This document shows, piece by piece, positions 14,706 to 23,781 of a stretch of DNA of 64,000 bases. Source of the DNA: Pseudomonadota bacterium (GTDB lineage Bacteria; Pseudomonadota; Alphaproteobacteria; Rhizobiales; Xanthobacteraceae). Location: assembly GCA_023387735.1 (NCBI GenBank), contig JAEWHP010000049.1, positions 310,001 through 374,000 of the forward strand. Reading direction: 5' to 3'. Numbering within the stretch: the stretch's first letter is position 1; every line of letters begins with the position of its first letter. Position numbers and translations under genes: made by a program. The notes under the pieces were generated by a model. It was not told the DNA's origin, did not search any database, and saw only the letters and a program-made list of their open reading frames with translations.

Positions 14706-16178
14706 ATGCGAAAAATTCCGACCAATTCCGCGAAGGCGCCGCGCAAAGCCGAGCTTCCGCTCGACCTCACAGGGCCGCACATCACCCACGGCACCTCCTC
14801 CCAGCACCGGCTGTACCAGGCGCTTTGCCACGCCATCACGGGCGGCATCGCAAAGCCTGACGAGCCGCTGCCGCCTTCCCGCATGCTCGCAAAGCAAACC
14901 GGCTTTCGCCGCAACGCCGTCACCTCTGCCTACGAGCGGCTGATCGCGGACGGCTTTGCCGTGGCAAAAGTCGGCTCCGGCACCTTCGTCGCCGCCCGCA
15001 TACCCGCCCGCGTCAACGATGCGCGCAAGCCCAAGATCGCTGTTCCGACGCCGCAGCAAGGCGACCTGGCGCTCGGCTGCACCCATGTCGATGATAGGGC
15101 CCTGCAGCGCTTCAGGGCATTTGCCGGGCGGCGGATGCGCGCTTTCGGCACCGAACATCTTCACTATGGCGACCCCAGAGGAAGCCGCGAGCTTCGGGCT
15201 GCGATCGCCGATCATTTGCTGTCGGCGCGCGGGCTGCGCTGCGATCCGGACCAGATCATGCTGGCGTCGGGCACGCAGCACAGCCTGCGGATCGTGCTGA
15301 GCGCGATCCTCAAGCCCGGCGATCAGGTCTGGTGCGAGGACCCCGGCTATCCCGCCGCGCGCAAGGCGATCGAACATTGCGGACAGCGCACGGTCGCGGT
15401 GCCGGTCGACGCCTCGGGCATCATCGTGGCCAAGGGCCGCGCGCTGGCGCCGTCGGGAGGCGCGGCCTACGTGACGCCGTCGCACCAGTTTCCGCTCGGC
15501 GTGCAGATGTCGATGACGCGTCGGCTCGAACTGCTGGACTGGGCCAGGGGTGCAGATGCCTTCGTGCTCGAGGACGATTACGACAGCGAGTTCAGATATG
15601 ACGGCGCGCCGCTGCTTTCGCTCGCCGGCATCGATCATCTGCGGCGCGTGATCTACATGGGCACGTTTGCAAAGACGCTGTTTCCGGGATTGCGGATCGG
15701 CTACTGCGCACTGCCCGAGCGGCTGATCGGGCCGGTCACCGCCGCCCGCGCCGCGCTCGACCGCTTTCCCGGCACGCTGCTCGAAGGCGCGGTCGCCGAC
15801 ATGCTCAACTCCGGTGCGTTCGCGTCAAACCTGCGCAGGGTGCGCGGGCTGTACCGCGAGGCGCGCGACGCCCTCGCGTCCACGCTGTCGACAGAGTCGG
15901 ACGGAAGGCTATCGGTGCCGGTGCCGTCGCAGGGCCTGCATCTGGTGGCGCGCTTCGATCCAGCGACCGATCCGGTCGTTGCGGCCAGGGCAAAGACGGA
16001 GGCCGGCGTCGCCGGCTGGCTGCTGGCGGAGACGTATCAGCGCGCGCGGCCGCTGCCGGGCTTCGTGCTCGGCTTCGCCGGCCATCCGATGCCGCAACTG
16101 ATCGCATCGGCCGAGCGGCTGGCGAAATCATCGCTGGCCGCCTTGCGTGCGAGCCGCAAGGCGAAGGGCGCGCGATGA
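14706..16178 (+). CDS. MocR/PdxR-type transcription regulator (GntR HTH fused to aminotransferase fold)
   Basis: A 490-residue fusion. Residues ~25-95 are a GntR winged helix (LYQALCHAITGG, LPPSRMLAKQTGFRRNAVT, LIADGFAVAKVGSGTFV). The rest is a class-I aminotransferase fold with HYGDPRGSRELRAAI, YVTPSHQFPLGVQMS, the LEDDYDSEFRYDG motif and the PLP-binding lysine in YMGTFAKTLFPGLRIGY. Such proteins use PLP as a sensor and usually control a neighbouring divergent gene, here the PNPOx-like gene. I take ATG 14706; an ATG further up at 14658 would lie in the operator region. Its stop touches the stop of the convergent aldehyde dehydrogenase. Confidence 0.92.
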   Translation: MRKIPTNSAKAPRKAELPLDLTGPHITHGTSSQHRLYQALCHAITGGIAKPDEPLPPSRMLAKQTGFRRNAVTSAYERLIADGFAVAKVGSGTFVAARIPARVNDARKPKIAVPTPQQGDLALGCTHVDDRALQRFRAFAGRRMRAFGTEHLHYGDPRGSRELRAAIADHLLSARGLRCDPDQIMLASGTQHSLRIVLSAILKPGDQVWCEDPGYPAARKAIEHCGQRTVAVPVDASGIIVAKGRALAPSGGAAYVTPSHQFPLGVQMSMTRRLELLDWARGADAFVLEDDYDSEFRYDGAPLLSLAGIDHLRRVIYMGTFAKTLFPGLRIGYCALPERLIGPVTAARAALDRFPGTLLEGAVADMLNSGAFASNLRRVRGLYREARDALASTLSTESDGRLSVPVPSQGLHLVARFDPATDPVVAARAKTEAGVAGWLLAETYQRARPLPGFVLGFAGHPMPQLIASAERLAKSSLAALRASRKAKGAR

Positions 16179-17660
16179 TCAACGCATGACGAACGGATTG
16201 GCCGGCACATCCTTCGCCGTCGAAATCCACACGCTCTTGGTTTCGAGATACTCGTGCACCGCATTGATGCCGCTCTCGCGGCCGAGCCCGGAATGCTTCA
16301 TGCCGCCGAACGGCATCATGTAGCTGATGGCGCGGTAGGTGTTGACCCACACCGTTCCGGCCCGCAGCAGCTTCGGCACCCGCACGGCGCGTCCGAGGTC
16401 CTGGGTCCAGATGCCCGCGGCAAGGCCGTAGATGGTGTCGTTGGCGATACGAATGGCGTCCTCCTCGGTATCGAAGCCGATGATCGAGAGCACCGGGCCG
16501 AACACCTCCTCGCGCGCAATCCGCATCGAGTTGTCGACGTCGGTGAAGATGGTCGGCTCGACGAACTGTCCGCCCTTGATGCCGGCGCCGGTGGCCGGCT
16601 TGCCGCCGAGCAGGCAGCGGGCGCCTTCCGCCTTCGCGATGTCGATGTAGTCGAGGATTTTCTTGTACTGCGCCGGCGTGGTGACCGGACCGATATTGGT
16701 GTCCGATTGCATCGGATCGCCGATCTTGGCGGATTTTCCCAGTTCCAGCAGCCGCGCGACGAACTTGTCCTTGATCGAGTTCTGCACCAGCAGCCGCGAT
16801 CCCGCGATACAGGTCTGGCCGGTCGCCGCGAAGATGCCCGAGATCACGCCAGAGGCGGCGGCGGAAAGATCGGCATCCTCGAAGACGATGTTGGGAGATT
16901 TTCCCCCGAGTTCGAGCGACACCCGCTTCAGGCTGCGTGCGGCGGTCTCGTAGACCTTCGCGCCCGTCGTATCCGACCCGGTGAAAGTGATCTTGGCCAC
17001 GCCGGGGTGCGAGATCAACTCGGTTCCGATTTCGGGGCCAAAGCCCGTCACCACGTTGAAGATGCCATCGGGAATGCCGGCCTCCTTCGTCAGCGCGGCA
17101 AATTCCAGCGTGCTGGCGGAGGTGAATTCCGACGGCTTGACGATGACGGCGCAGCCGGCGGCAAGCGCTGCGGCGCATTTCCAGGCAACGAACAGAAGCG
17201 GTGAATTCCACGCCGTCAGCGCCGCAACGACGCCTACGGGCTCATGCGTGGTGTAAGCGAAGGTCTCCGGCTTATCGATCGGAACGAGCCCGCCCTCGAG
17301 CTTGTCGACGAGGCCAGCAAAATACCACCACCATTCCGGATGGTAGCGCAGCTGCCCCAGCATCTCGGCCATCAGCTTGCCGTTGTCCCGCACCTCGATC
17401 TCGGCGAGACGTTCGGCATTCGCGGCGACGAGATCGCCGAGCTTGCGCATGGCCTTGCCGCGCGCCGACGCCGTCATCTTCGACCACGGACCGCGCCACA
17501 TCGCCTCATTGGCCGCCTTGACGGCCTTGTCGGCATCGGCCTTCGATCCGCGCGGAATCTTCGCCCAAGCTTCGCCGCGGTAGGGATCGATCGACTCGAA
17601 CCACTCATTGTTGGCAGGATCGACATATTCGCCGTTGATATAGAGCTGGTAGGTCTTCAC
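16179..17660 (-). CDS. NAD(P)-dependent aldehyde dehydrogenase
   Basis: A 493-residue cytosolic enzyme oxidising an aldehyde to its acid. Features: WNSPLLFVAWKCAAALAAGC near residue 150 (cofactor site), KPSE near 175, FTGSDTTGAK near 226, catalytic Glu in LELGGKSPN near 250, catalytic Cys in GQTCIAGSR near 284, EVFGPVLS near 385. Start is GTG 17660 with GGAGG five bases upstream. Resembles the betaine/gamma-aminobutyraldehyde-type subgroup, but the substrate cannot be read. No bases separate its stop from the stop of the MocR gene. Confidence 0.93.
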   Translation of the reverse strand: MKTYQLYINGEYVDPANNEWFESIDPYRGEAWAKIPRGSKADADKAVKAANEAMWRGPWSKMTASARGKAMRKLGDLVAANAERLAEIEVRDNGKLMAEMLGQLRYHPEWWWYFAGLVDKLEGGLVPIDKPETFAYTTHEPVGVVAALTAWNSPLLFVAWKCAAALAAGCAVIVKPSEFTSASTLEFAALTKEAGIPDGIFNVVTGFGPEIGTELISHPGVAKITFTGSDTTGAKVYETAARSLKRVSLELGGKSPNIVFEDADLSAAASGVISGIFAATGQTCIAGSRLLVQNSIKDKFVARLLELGKSAKIGDPMQSDTNIGPVTTPAQYKKILDYIDIAKAEGARCLLGGKPATGAGIKGGQFVEPTIFTDVDNSMRIAREEVFGPVLSIIGFDTEEDAIRIANDTIYGLAAGIWTQDLGRAVRVPKLLRAGTVWVNTYRAISYMMPFGGMKHSGLGRESGINAVHEYLETKSVWISTAKDVPANPFVMR

Positions 17661-17827
17661 GATTTCCTCCGCGGCATGTTTTCAGCGACTTTAACGCCCG
17701 GAACCCAACGCTCAAGCGATTTCGGTCCCGGCGGCCCGAGCGTTTCGCGACGTCCCGCGCCCTATGAGAATCGCCGCCGTGTCACTAATCTCGCCATCGT
17801 CAATCAACGTCACGATGGAACCACCGG

Positions 17828-17980
17828 ATGCCCGGCAATCGCAACGTCCTCTATCTCATCATCGGCGCGTTGATCGTCGCGGTCGGGGTGCTCGGCTACA
17901 ATCTCTATCAAAGCAAGAAAGAGCCGGAAGGCCTGCAGATCAACGTCGGCCCCGACGGGCTGAAGATCAAGACCAAGTGA
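17828..17980 (+). CDS. Small single-pass membrane protein, 50 residues
   Basis: ATG at 17828 opens a 50-codon frame: MPGNRNVLYLIIGALIVAVG forms a start and one membrane helix, then a hydrophilic tail (SKKEPEGLQINVGPDGLKIK) ending at TGA 17980. The tail with two INVGPDG/LKIK-type beta repeats looks non-random and I recall similar short proteins in Bradyrhizobium. The next gene starts nine bases later, so they probably share a message. The ribosome site is weak. Confidence 0.7.
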   Translation: MPGNRNVLYLIIGALIVAVGVLGYNLYQSKKEPEGLQINVGPDGLKIKTK

Positions 17981-17988
17981 GGGAGACC

Positions 17989-18234
17989 ATGATGCTGCGA
18001 AGGGCCGCCCTTCCCGCCGGGCTCGCGTTGTGGCTGCTGGCGACAGCCGCGCAAGCGCAACAGGCTTCACGCGAGCAGGATATCGTCGACTTGCGGCTCG
18101 GCCAGCGCGTCCTCGTCGACGACGGGTCCTGCCCGACCGGACAGATCAAGGAAGTTTCGGGCTCGCAGATGACGACATCGGGCGTGGTGCGGACCCGGAA
18201 ATGCATTCCGCGGCTGGGGACCAAGCGGCGATAA
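17989..18234 (+). CDS. Small secreted protein (DUF6719-like)
   Basis: An 81-residue protein with a signal peptide (cut after AQAQ, near residue 24). Mature part: DIVDLRLGQRVLVDDGSCPT, GQIKEVSGSQMTTSGVVRTRK and a final Cys, giving two cysteines that could pair. I associate this layout with a small uncharacterised Bradyrhizobium family (DUF6719), from memory only. GGGAG precedes the first of two adjacent ATGs. Confidence 0.7.
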   Translation: MMLRRAALPAGLALWLLATAAQAQQASREQDIVDLRLGQRVLVDDGSCPTGQIKEVSGSQMTTSGVVRTRKCIPRLGTKRR

Positions 18235-18363
18235 GTCGAGACCGGACACCCGCAGGCGCCGACAAAGCGAAAGCTACGCCGAAGCGCCGGTCATGAGACA
18301 CGCGTCGGAACGCTTCCGGCGATCGGCCGTTTGTCTTCGCGGAGCAGCGGAAGGCATGATGGC

Positions 18364-18795
18364 ATGAAGCATAAGAGCATTGAAGACATCGCAAAGAGGA
18401 TGGCGGGAATCGACATTGCCATCCTGTCCACCCATACCGAGGGCGGCCAGATTGCAAACCGCCCGATGAGCAATAATGGCGACGTCGCGTACGACGGAAC
18501 CTCGTACTACTTCACATTCGAACAGGCGCGGACCGTCGCTGATATCCAGGCGAACCCGAAGGTTGCGCTTGGGTTAACCGGTCAGGGTGGCATTTTCTCC
18601 GATGCCATCTACGTGGCGGTCGAGGGTATCGCCGAACTCATTCGGGATAAGGGCGCCTTCCGGGCTCACTGGACCAGCGATCTCGACCGCTGGTTCGAAA
18701 AGGGCGTCGACACGCCGAACCTCGTCCTGGTCAAAGTGAAAGCGGTGCGTATCACTTATTGGGACGGTGAAGACGAAGGCGAAATCAAACTCTGA
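18364..18795 (+). CDS. Pyridoxamine 5'-phosphate oxidase-like general stress protein
   Basis: A 143-residue split-barrel protein: IAILSTHTEGGQIANRPMS near residue 18, YYFTFEQARTVADIQANPKV near 48, VAVEGIAELIRDKGAFRAHW near 81. It resembles the small general stress protein 26 group, which binds FMN or FAD. ATG 18364 has GGAAGG about nine bases upstream. It lies just before the large catalase in the same direction (108 bases), which fits a stress role. Confidence 0.85.
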   Translation: MKHKSIEDIAKRMAGIDIAILSTHTEGGQIANRPMSNNGDVAYDGTSYYFTFEQARTVADIQANPKVALGLTGQGGIFSDAIYVAVEGIAELIRDKGAFRAHWTSDLDRWFEKGVDTPNLVLVKVKAVRITYWDGEDEGEIKL

Positions 18796-18903
18796 AGCAC
18801 GCGGAGATTCGACCGACCCGCGGTCCCATCGGCGCCCCGAATTAGGAACGTAACGCACTCTGGCGGATTAAGGGTGCCTCAGTTCCGTCGACGGGGATCA
18901 TCA

Positions 18904-21039
18904 ATGGCCAAGACTACGAAATCCAGCAGCGCAAACGGCGGGACGGCAACGATCCATGACCAGAAGCTCGAGCGTGGCGAAGGCGGCGAACTTCACCAGA
19001 CCGCATCCGGCAAGGGCCCTGTCCTGACCACGGCCCAGGGTGGGCCGGTTTCCGACGATCAGAATTCGCTGAAAATCGGCCCGCGCGGACCGACCCTGAT
19101 CGAGGACTTCCACTTCCGGGAGAAGATCTTCCACTTCGACCACGAACGGATCCCGGAGCGGGTGGTGCACGCCCGCGGCTATGCGGCGCACGGCTTCTTC
19201 GAGAACTACAAGTCGTTATCGAAGTACACCAGGGCCGACCTGTTCCAGCGGGCCGGCGAGAAGACGCCTGCCTTCGTTCGATTTTCAACCGTCGCCGGGA
19301 GCAAGGGATCGGTCGATCTTGCCCGCGATGTCCGGGGCTTCGCCGTGAAACTCTACACGCAGGAGGGCAACTGGGACCTCGTCGGCAACAACATGCCGGT
19401 CTTCTTCATTCAGGACGCCATCAAGTTTCCCGACCTGATCCATGCGGTGAAGGAAGAGCCTGACTGCGCCTTTCCCCAGGCCCAGTCGGCTCACGATAAT
19501 TTCTGGGACTTCATCAGCCTCACCCCCGAAAGCATGCACATGGTGATGTGGGTGATGTCCGACCGCGCGATCCCGCGCTCGTTCCGGTTCATGGAAGGCT
19601 TCGGCGTCCATACCTTCCGTCTGGTGAACGCCAAAGGCGACTCCACCTTCGTCAAGTTCCACTGGAAGCCGAAGCTCGGCCTGCAGTCGGTCGTCTGGAA
19701 CGAAGCCGTCAAGATCAATGGTGCCGATCCTGATTTTCACCGGCGGGATCTCTGGACCGCGATCAAGGCCGGCAACATCCCGGAATGGGAGCTGCAACTG
19801 CAATTGTTCGACCAGGACTTTGCGGATGCCTTCGACTTCGACGTGCTCGATCCGACGAAGATCATCCCCGAGGAGGTCTTGCCGCCGATACCTGTCGGCC
19901 GGCTGGTGCTCGATCGCATGCCCGACAATTTCTTCGCGGAAACCGAGCAGGTCGCCTTCATGACCCAGAACGTGCCGCCGGGAATCGATTTTTCCAACGA
20001 CCCCCTGCTGCAGGGGCGCAATTTCTCGTACCTCGACACCCAGCTCAAGCGGCTGGGAAGCCCCAACTTCACCCACATACCGATCAACGCACCGAAATGC
20101 CCGTTCGCGCATTTCCAGCAGGACGGCCACATGGCCATGCGCAATCCGGTGGGACGCGCCAATTACCAGCCAAATTCGTTCGGTGAAGGACCGCGGGAGT
20201 CGCCGCAGCGCGGCTTCACGCCGTTCGCGGACGTCGAACAGGGCCCCAAACGCCGTCTGCGGGCAGAGAGCTTCGCCGACCACTACAGCCAAGCGCGTCA
20301 GTTCTTCATCAGCCAGACCATGGGCGAGCAGACTCACATCGCAGCCGCCCTGGCGTTCGAACTGAGCAAGGTCCAGACACCGGTGATCCGGGAGCGCATG
20401 GTTTCCCATCTCATGAATATCGACGAGGGGCTGGCCAACCAGGTCGCCTACAAGCTGGGTTTGCAGAAGATGCCGAAACCGGCGGAAGCTGCCATGCCGA
20501 CCCGTCAGGATCTCGATCCCTCCCCGGCCCTCAGCATCGTTGAGAACGGCCCCGACAGGTTCGAAGGCCGGAAGCTCGGTATTCTCGTTACCGACGGGTC
20601 GGACGCAGGCCTGCTGGAGGCGCTCAAGAGCGCGCTCGAAAAGGCCGGCGCGACTTACGAAATCATCGCGCCGAAGGTCACCGGCGCAAAAGCAGGCGAC
20701 AAGAGCTGGATAGAAGCCGACCAGATGATCGATGGAGGACCGTCCGTACTGTACGACGCGGTGGCCCTCCTTCCGGCACCGGCGGCGATGGACGACCTGC
20801 TGCAGGAGAGCACGGCACGCGATTTCGTCGCCGACGCCTTCGCTCACTGCAAGTTCATCGGGTACGTCCAGGCCGCTCTGCCGCTGCTGGAGAAGGCAGG
20901 TGTCGCCGCAGGTGATCTCGATGAGGGCTGCATCGCCATGGAGAGCGCAAAGGACGCAAAGTCGTTCGTCGCGGGCCTTTCTAAGTTGCGCGTATGGGAG
21001 CGCGAGCCCAAGGTAAAGATGCCTTCGAAATCCGCGTAA
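18904..21039 (+). CDS. katE: Large-subunit catalase (clade 2, HPII/KatE type)
   Basis: Breaks down hydrogen peroxide in the cytosol. It has 711 residues, the size of HPII-type catalases. The core holds RVVHARGYAAHGFFE with the essential His near residue 82, FSTVAGSKGSVDLARD near 124, VGNNMPVFFIQDA with the essential Asn near 155, and the heme-ligand region RNFSYLDTQLKRLG near 370. After about residue 550 comes the extra C-terminal flavodoxin/DJ-1-like domain (KLGILVTDGSDAGLLEALKS). The N-terminal ~50 residues are an extended arm. ATG 18904 follows GGGGATCATC. The start at 18874 is less likely. Confidence 0.93.
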   Translation: MAKTTKSSSANGGTATIHDQKLERGEGGELHQTASGKGPVLTTAQGGPVSDDQNSLKIGPRGPTLIEDFHFREKIFHFDHERIPERVVHARGYAAHGFFENYKSLSKYTRADLFQRAGEKTPAFVRFSTVAGSKGSVDLARDVRGFAVKLYTQEGNWDLVGNNMPVFFIQDAIKFPDLIHAVKEEPDCAFPQAQSAHDNFWDFISLTPESMHMVMWVMSDRAIPRSFRFMEGFGVHTFRLVNAKGDSTFVKFHWKPKLGLQSVVWNEAVKINGADPDFHRRDLWTAIKAGNIPEWELQLQLFDQDFADAFDFDVLDPTKIIPEEVLPPIPVGRLVLDRMPDNFFAETEQVAFMTQNVPPGIDFSNDPLLQGRNFSYLDTQLKRLGSPNFTHIPINAPKCPFAHFQQDGHMAMRNPVGRANYQPNSFGEGPRESPQRGFTPFADVEQGPKRRLRAESFADHYSQARQFFISQTMGEQTHIAAALAFELSKVQTPVIRERMVSHLMNIDEGLANQVAYKLGLQKMPKPAEAAMPTRQDLDPSPALSIVENGPDRFEGRKLGILVTDGSDAGLLEALKSALEKAGATYEIIAPKVTGAKAGDKSWIEADQMIDGGPSVLYDAVALLPAPAAMDDLLQESTARDFVADAFAHCKFIGYVQAALPLLEKAGVAAGDLDEGCIAMESAKDAKSFVAGLSKLRVWEREPKVKMPSKSA

Positions 21040-21095
21040 GTCGTCGTGGCCGTTTGCCGGCGCGCTGATCATGCTGAGTGTGGCGGTGGTCTTCG

Positions 21096-22322
21096 CTACC
21101 AGCTTCCATACCTGGCGAGAATTCCGCGCCAGAGCGCGCTGCGCTCGGCGGCGAACGGCTCCTTGCCGACGCTGGCGTTCCTGGCCGCCGCCGTCATCAC
21201 CATGACGAGCTTGAGTTCGGGGTCGACGAAGATCGATTGGCCGTAGACGCCGAGCAGCGCGAAACGTCGCTTCTCGCCCGGAAACAGCCAGAACTGATAG
21301 CCGTAGCCGAAGAACGGCGTCGCCCGGCGCGGCGCGAACGCTGTGGGCTGGCGGTGCCAGTCGGTCGCCTCGAGCAAGTATTCCTTCGGAACGATCTGCT
21401 TGCCGCCGACCGCGCCGTCATTGGCCAGCAGAATCCCCAGGCGTCCGTAATCGCGCAGGACCGCGTTGAAATTTCCGCCGCCGGATTCGGTGCCGTCCCG
21501 GGTCCTGATCCAGGTCGCGTCGGCTTCCGCGCCCATCGGCTGCCACAGGCGCGGCGTCAGGTATTCGCTCAGCGTGGTCCCGGTCACCGCGCGCATCAAG
21601 AGCGTCAGGGCAACAGTCTGGTTGCTGGCGTAGTGGAAGCGCGTACCCTGCGCATCTTCCCGCGTCGTGAAGGCGCGAAACGCCGCGATGGTGTCCTGCG
21701 TGACGCGGATCCTGGTGAACTTCGCCAGATCGTCGTTACCGTCATAAACCTCCTTGAACGGCACGCCGGAAGCCATGCGCAGCACGTTGCGTATCGTGGT
21801 CTCGCCATAGGGATTCCCCGCCAGTTCGGGCACGTATCTGGCGATGGTATCGTCGAGCGAGGCGATCTTCCTTTCAGCCAGCGCGATCCCGACCGCGAGG
21901 CTGACGATCGACTTCGCCATCGAATGCGAAACGAAACGGTTTTCGGCGTTGCGGTCGTATTGATACCGCTCCGCCAGCACCTCGCCGTCCTTGATCAGCA
22001 GGAAACCAGTGACGCGCTGATGCGCCAGGAAATCGTCGAGCGAATAATTCTGGTTCTCGAACCGGTACTCGATCTTCGGCGCCGCAGCCGCCTTCGGTAA
22101 CCGCAGCGGCGTCGCCGATTTGGCCGGCGTGTAGTGCGGAAGTATCCTGTCGGCGTTGCTGAACGACCCGACGCGGACGCTTTCATCATAGAACCAGTTG
22201 GTGCGTGTGCCGACCGGATAGCCCACCGCCTTCCCCAGCAGGTCTTCGTCGGGCGCGGCGACGGCTGGAAGCGCCAGCGCGACAAGCAGCGCGCATGAGA
22301 GCAGGATATGCCGTGGCTGCAT
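21096..22322 (-). CDS. Secreted serine hydrolase (class C beta-lactamase fold)
   Basis: A 408-residue protein. Residues 1-22 form a signal peptide (cut after AVA). The nucleophile motif is SMAK (SxxK) near residue 135 and the second motif is YASN (YxN) near 232, as in class C beta-lactamases and penicillin-binding esterases. I do not see a clear KTG box; a late GVYGQSIFVDP segment stands in that place, which is common in esterase-like members such as 6-aminohexanoate dimer hydrolase relatives. Periplasmic or secreted. I use ATG 22322 because the signal peptide starts there. Confidence 0.85.
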   Translation of the reverse strand: MQPRHILLSCALLVALALPAVAAPDEDLLGKAVGYPVGTRTNWFYDESVRVGSFSNADRILPHYTPAKSATPLRLPKAAAAPKIEYRFENQNYSLDDFLAHQRVTGFLLIKDGEVLAERYQYDRNAENRFVSHSMAKSIVSLAVGIALAERKIASLDDTIARYVPELAGNPYGETTIRNVLRMASGVPFKEVYDGNDDLAKFTRIRVTQDTIAAFRAFTTREDAQGTRFHYASNQTVALTLLMRAVTGTTLSEYLTPRLWQPMGAEADATWIRTRDGTESGGGNFNAVLRDYGRLGILLANDGAVGGKQIVPKEYLLEATDWHRQPTAFAPRRATPFFGYGYQFWLFPGEKRRFALLGVYGQSIFVDPELKLVMVMTAAARNASVGKEPFAAERSALWRGILARYGSW

Positions 22323-22623
22323 CAGTTCGCTCGCGCAAGTTTGTCTATTGGAGTTCGATGCGCGGCCCGCGTCGCGGACCGGCACTCCCGCGTAGTGGAT
22401 TTCCTGACTTGACACTCAAATACCATCTGCGATCGCCCCCTTCTCGTCCCTGGGCTCTCGTTCAGGCAACCAACACGACCCATCTATGCCGCCACGCGGG
22501 ATATCTGCGCTGCTGACATGACGCGCTTGCGGTTGGTACGAGGGACTGAATGCCGCTTCCAAATGTTTTGACTATCCAGCTTTTCCCGTGGTTCATTCAA
22601 CCAACAAATAAGGGAGGAAAGAT
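22323..22623. other. 301-base divergent intergenic region
   Basis: Separates the serine hydrolase from the first TRAP operon. It must hold both promoters. A TTGACT at about 22568 is a possible -35 for the TRAP operon, but no good -10 follows at the right distance. Nothing else stands out. Confidence 0.5.
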
Positions 22624-23664
22624 ATGTCAAGATCAATCAGCCGATTGACTCGGCGAAGCATGCTCAAAGCGTCTGTCGCGGCTGCCGCGGCACCCGCGAT
22701 CATCAGCAGTGCGCACGCGCAGGAGAAAGTGACCTGGAAGGTGCAGGCACACTGGCCCAAGGCATCCGGATCTTTCAACGACAGCCTCGGGGTTCTCGCA
22801 AAGGAACTCGACGCACGCACCGGCGGCAGCTTCAAGTTGGAGATGTACGGCGCGGGCGAGATCGCCAAGGACCGCGAGATCTACAACATCGTCCGTCGCG
22901 GCGTCGTTCCGATGGGTACGATCTCACCCGCCTATATCCTCGGCGAAGCTCAGGCGATGGGCCTGCTCTACGGCGTGCCCGGAACGCTGCGCGAGTCCTG
23001 GGAAATGATGCACCTGACAAAGAATCTCGGCATCGAAAAAATGGTCAACGACGAACTGCGCCCCAAGGGCGTCATCATAATGGCCGAGAAGGCTTACCCG
23101 ACCGAGGTGGTGCTGAAGAAGAAAATCTCCTCGGCGGCCGACCTTGGTTCGCTGAAGATCCGTTCCACCGGTACAATGCTGGAATACCTCGCCGCCGCCG
23201 GCTCATCGCCGCAGCAGATTGCCGGCCCCGAGATCTATCAGGCGATCTCGACCGGCGTCGTCGATGGTGCCCATTGGGGCGCAGCGATCGGCGCGCTATC
23301 GATGAAGTTCTGGGAAGTCGCAAAGTTTCACATGAAGCCGGCGCTCGGCTTCGCCAACGACGCCTATATCGTGAATGTCGCCGCACTGGAGAAGCTTCCA
23401 GCCGACTTGCGGCTGCAGTTTCTCTCTTTGATCGAAGAGCGCTATTTCCGCCGTTCGGTCGAGTACCTGCATCAGGAAGCCGTCGCCCTGACCACCGGCA
23501 AGGCCAAGATGGACGTCGAAGTCGTCCGCTTCCCGGACGATGTTCAACAAAAATTCGCCGCGGCCTCCAAGGAGATCCTCAAGAAGGAAACTGCGAAGGG
23601 CGAGGTCGCAAGCAAAGGTGGCGAGGTCCTTACGAAGCTGATGACCGATCTCGGCTACGTTTGA
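22624..23664 (+). CDS. TRAP transporter substrate-binding protein (system 1, DctP)
   Basis: Periplasmic solute receptor of 346 residues. The N-terminus LTRRSMLKAS followed by a hydrophobic stretch and AHA is a Tat-type signal, so it is probably exported folded. The mature part has KVQAHWPKASGSFNDSLGVL and the DctP core with KIRSTGTMLEYLAAAGSSPQ near residue 180, which contains the Arg that binds the substrate carboxylate. First gene of a P-Q-M set. GGGAGGAAAG lies before the ATG. Likely ligand: an organic acid; not determinable. Confidence 0.92.
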   Translation: MSRSISRLTRRSMLKASVAAAAAPAIISSAHAQEKVTWKVQAHWPKASGSFNDSLGVLAKELDARTGGSFKLEMYGAGEIAKDREIYNIVRRGVVPMGTISPAYILGEAQAMGLLYGVPGTLRESWEMMHLTKNLGIEKMVNDELRPKGVIIMAEKAYPTEVVLKKKISSAADLGSLKIRSTGTMLEYLAAAGSSPQQIAGPEIYQAISTGVVDGAHWGAAIGALSMKFWEVAKFHMKPALGFANDAYIVNVAALEKLPADLRLQFLSLIEERYFRRSVEYLHQEAVALTTGKAKMDVEVVRFPDDVQQKFAAASKEILKKETAKGEVASKGGEVLTKLMTDLGYV

Positions 23665-23781
23665 AGATGCCGCTTGCGCCGGCCGGGGGCGCCGGCCGGC
23701 GCAGCATTCCACATTTCGAGCGTTGCGCGCGGTGAGGAAGTCATTTGACCTCCCCGTGTCTTTGATGGACGGAAAACCAGG

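Noticed and set aside
18820..18904. EcfG stress promoter before the catalase
   Set aside because: GGAAC is present near 18845 but no CGTT follows at 16-18 bases.
19285..21072. 595-codon minus-strand frame opposite the catalase
   Set aside because: Mirror of a strongly coding plus strand at high GC; no motif and the catalase has every family residue.
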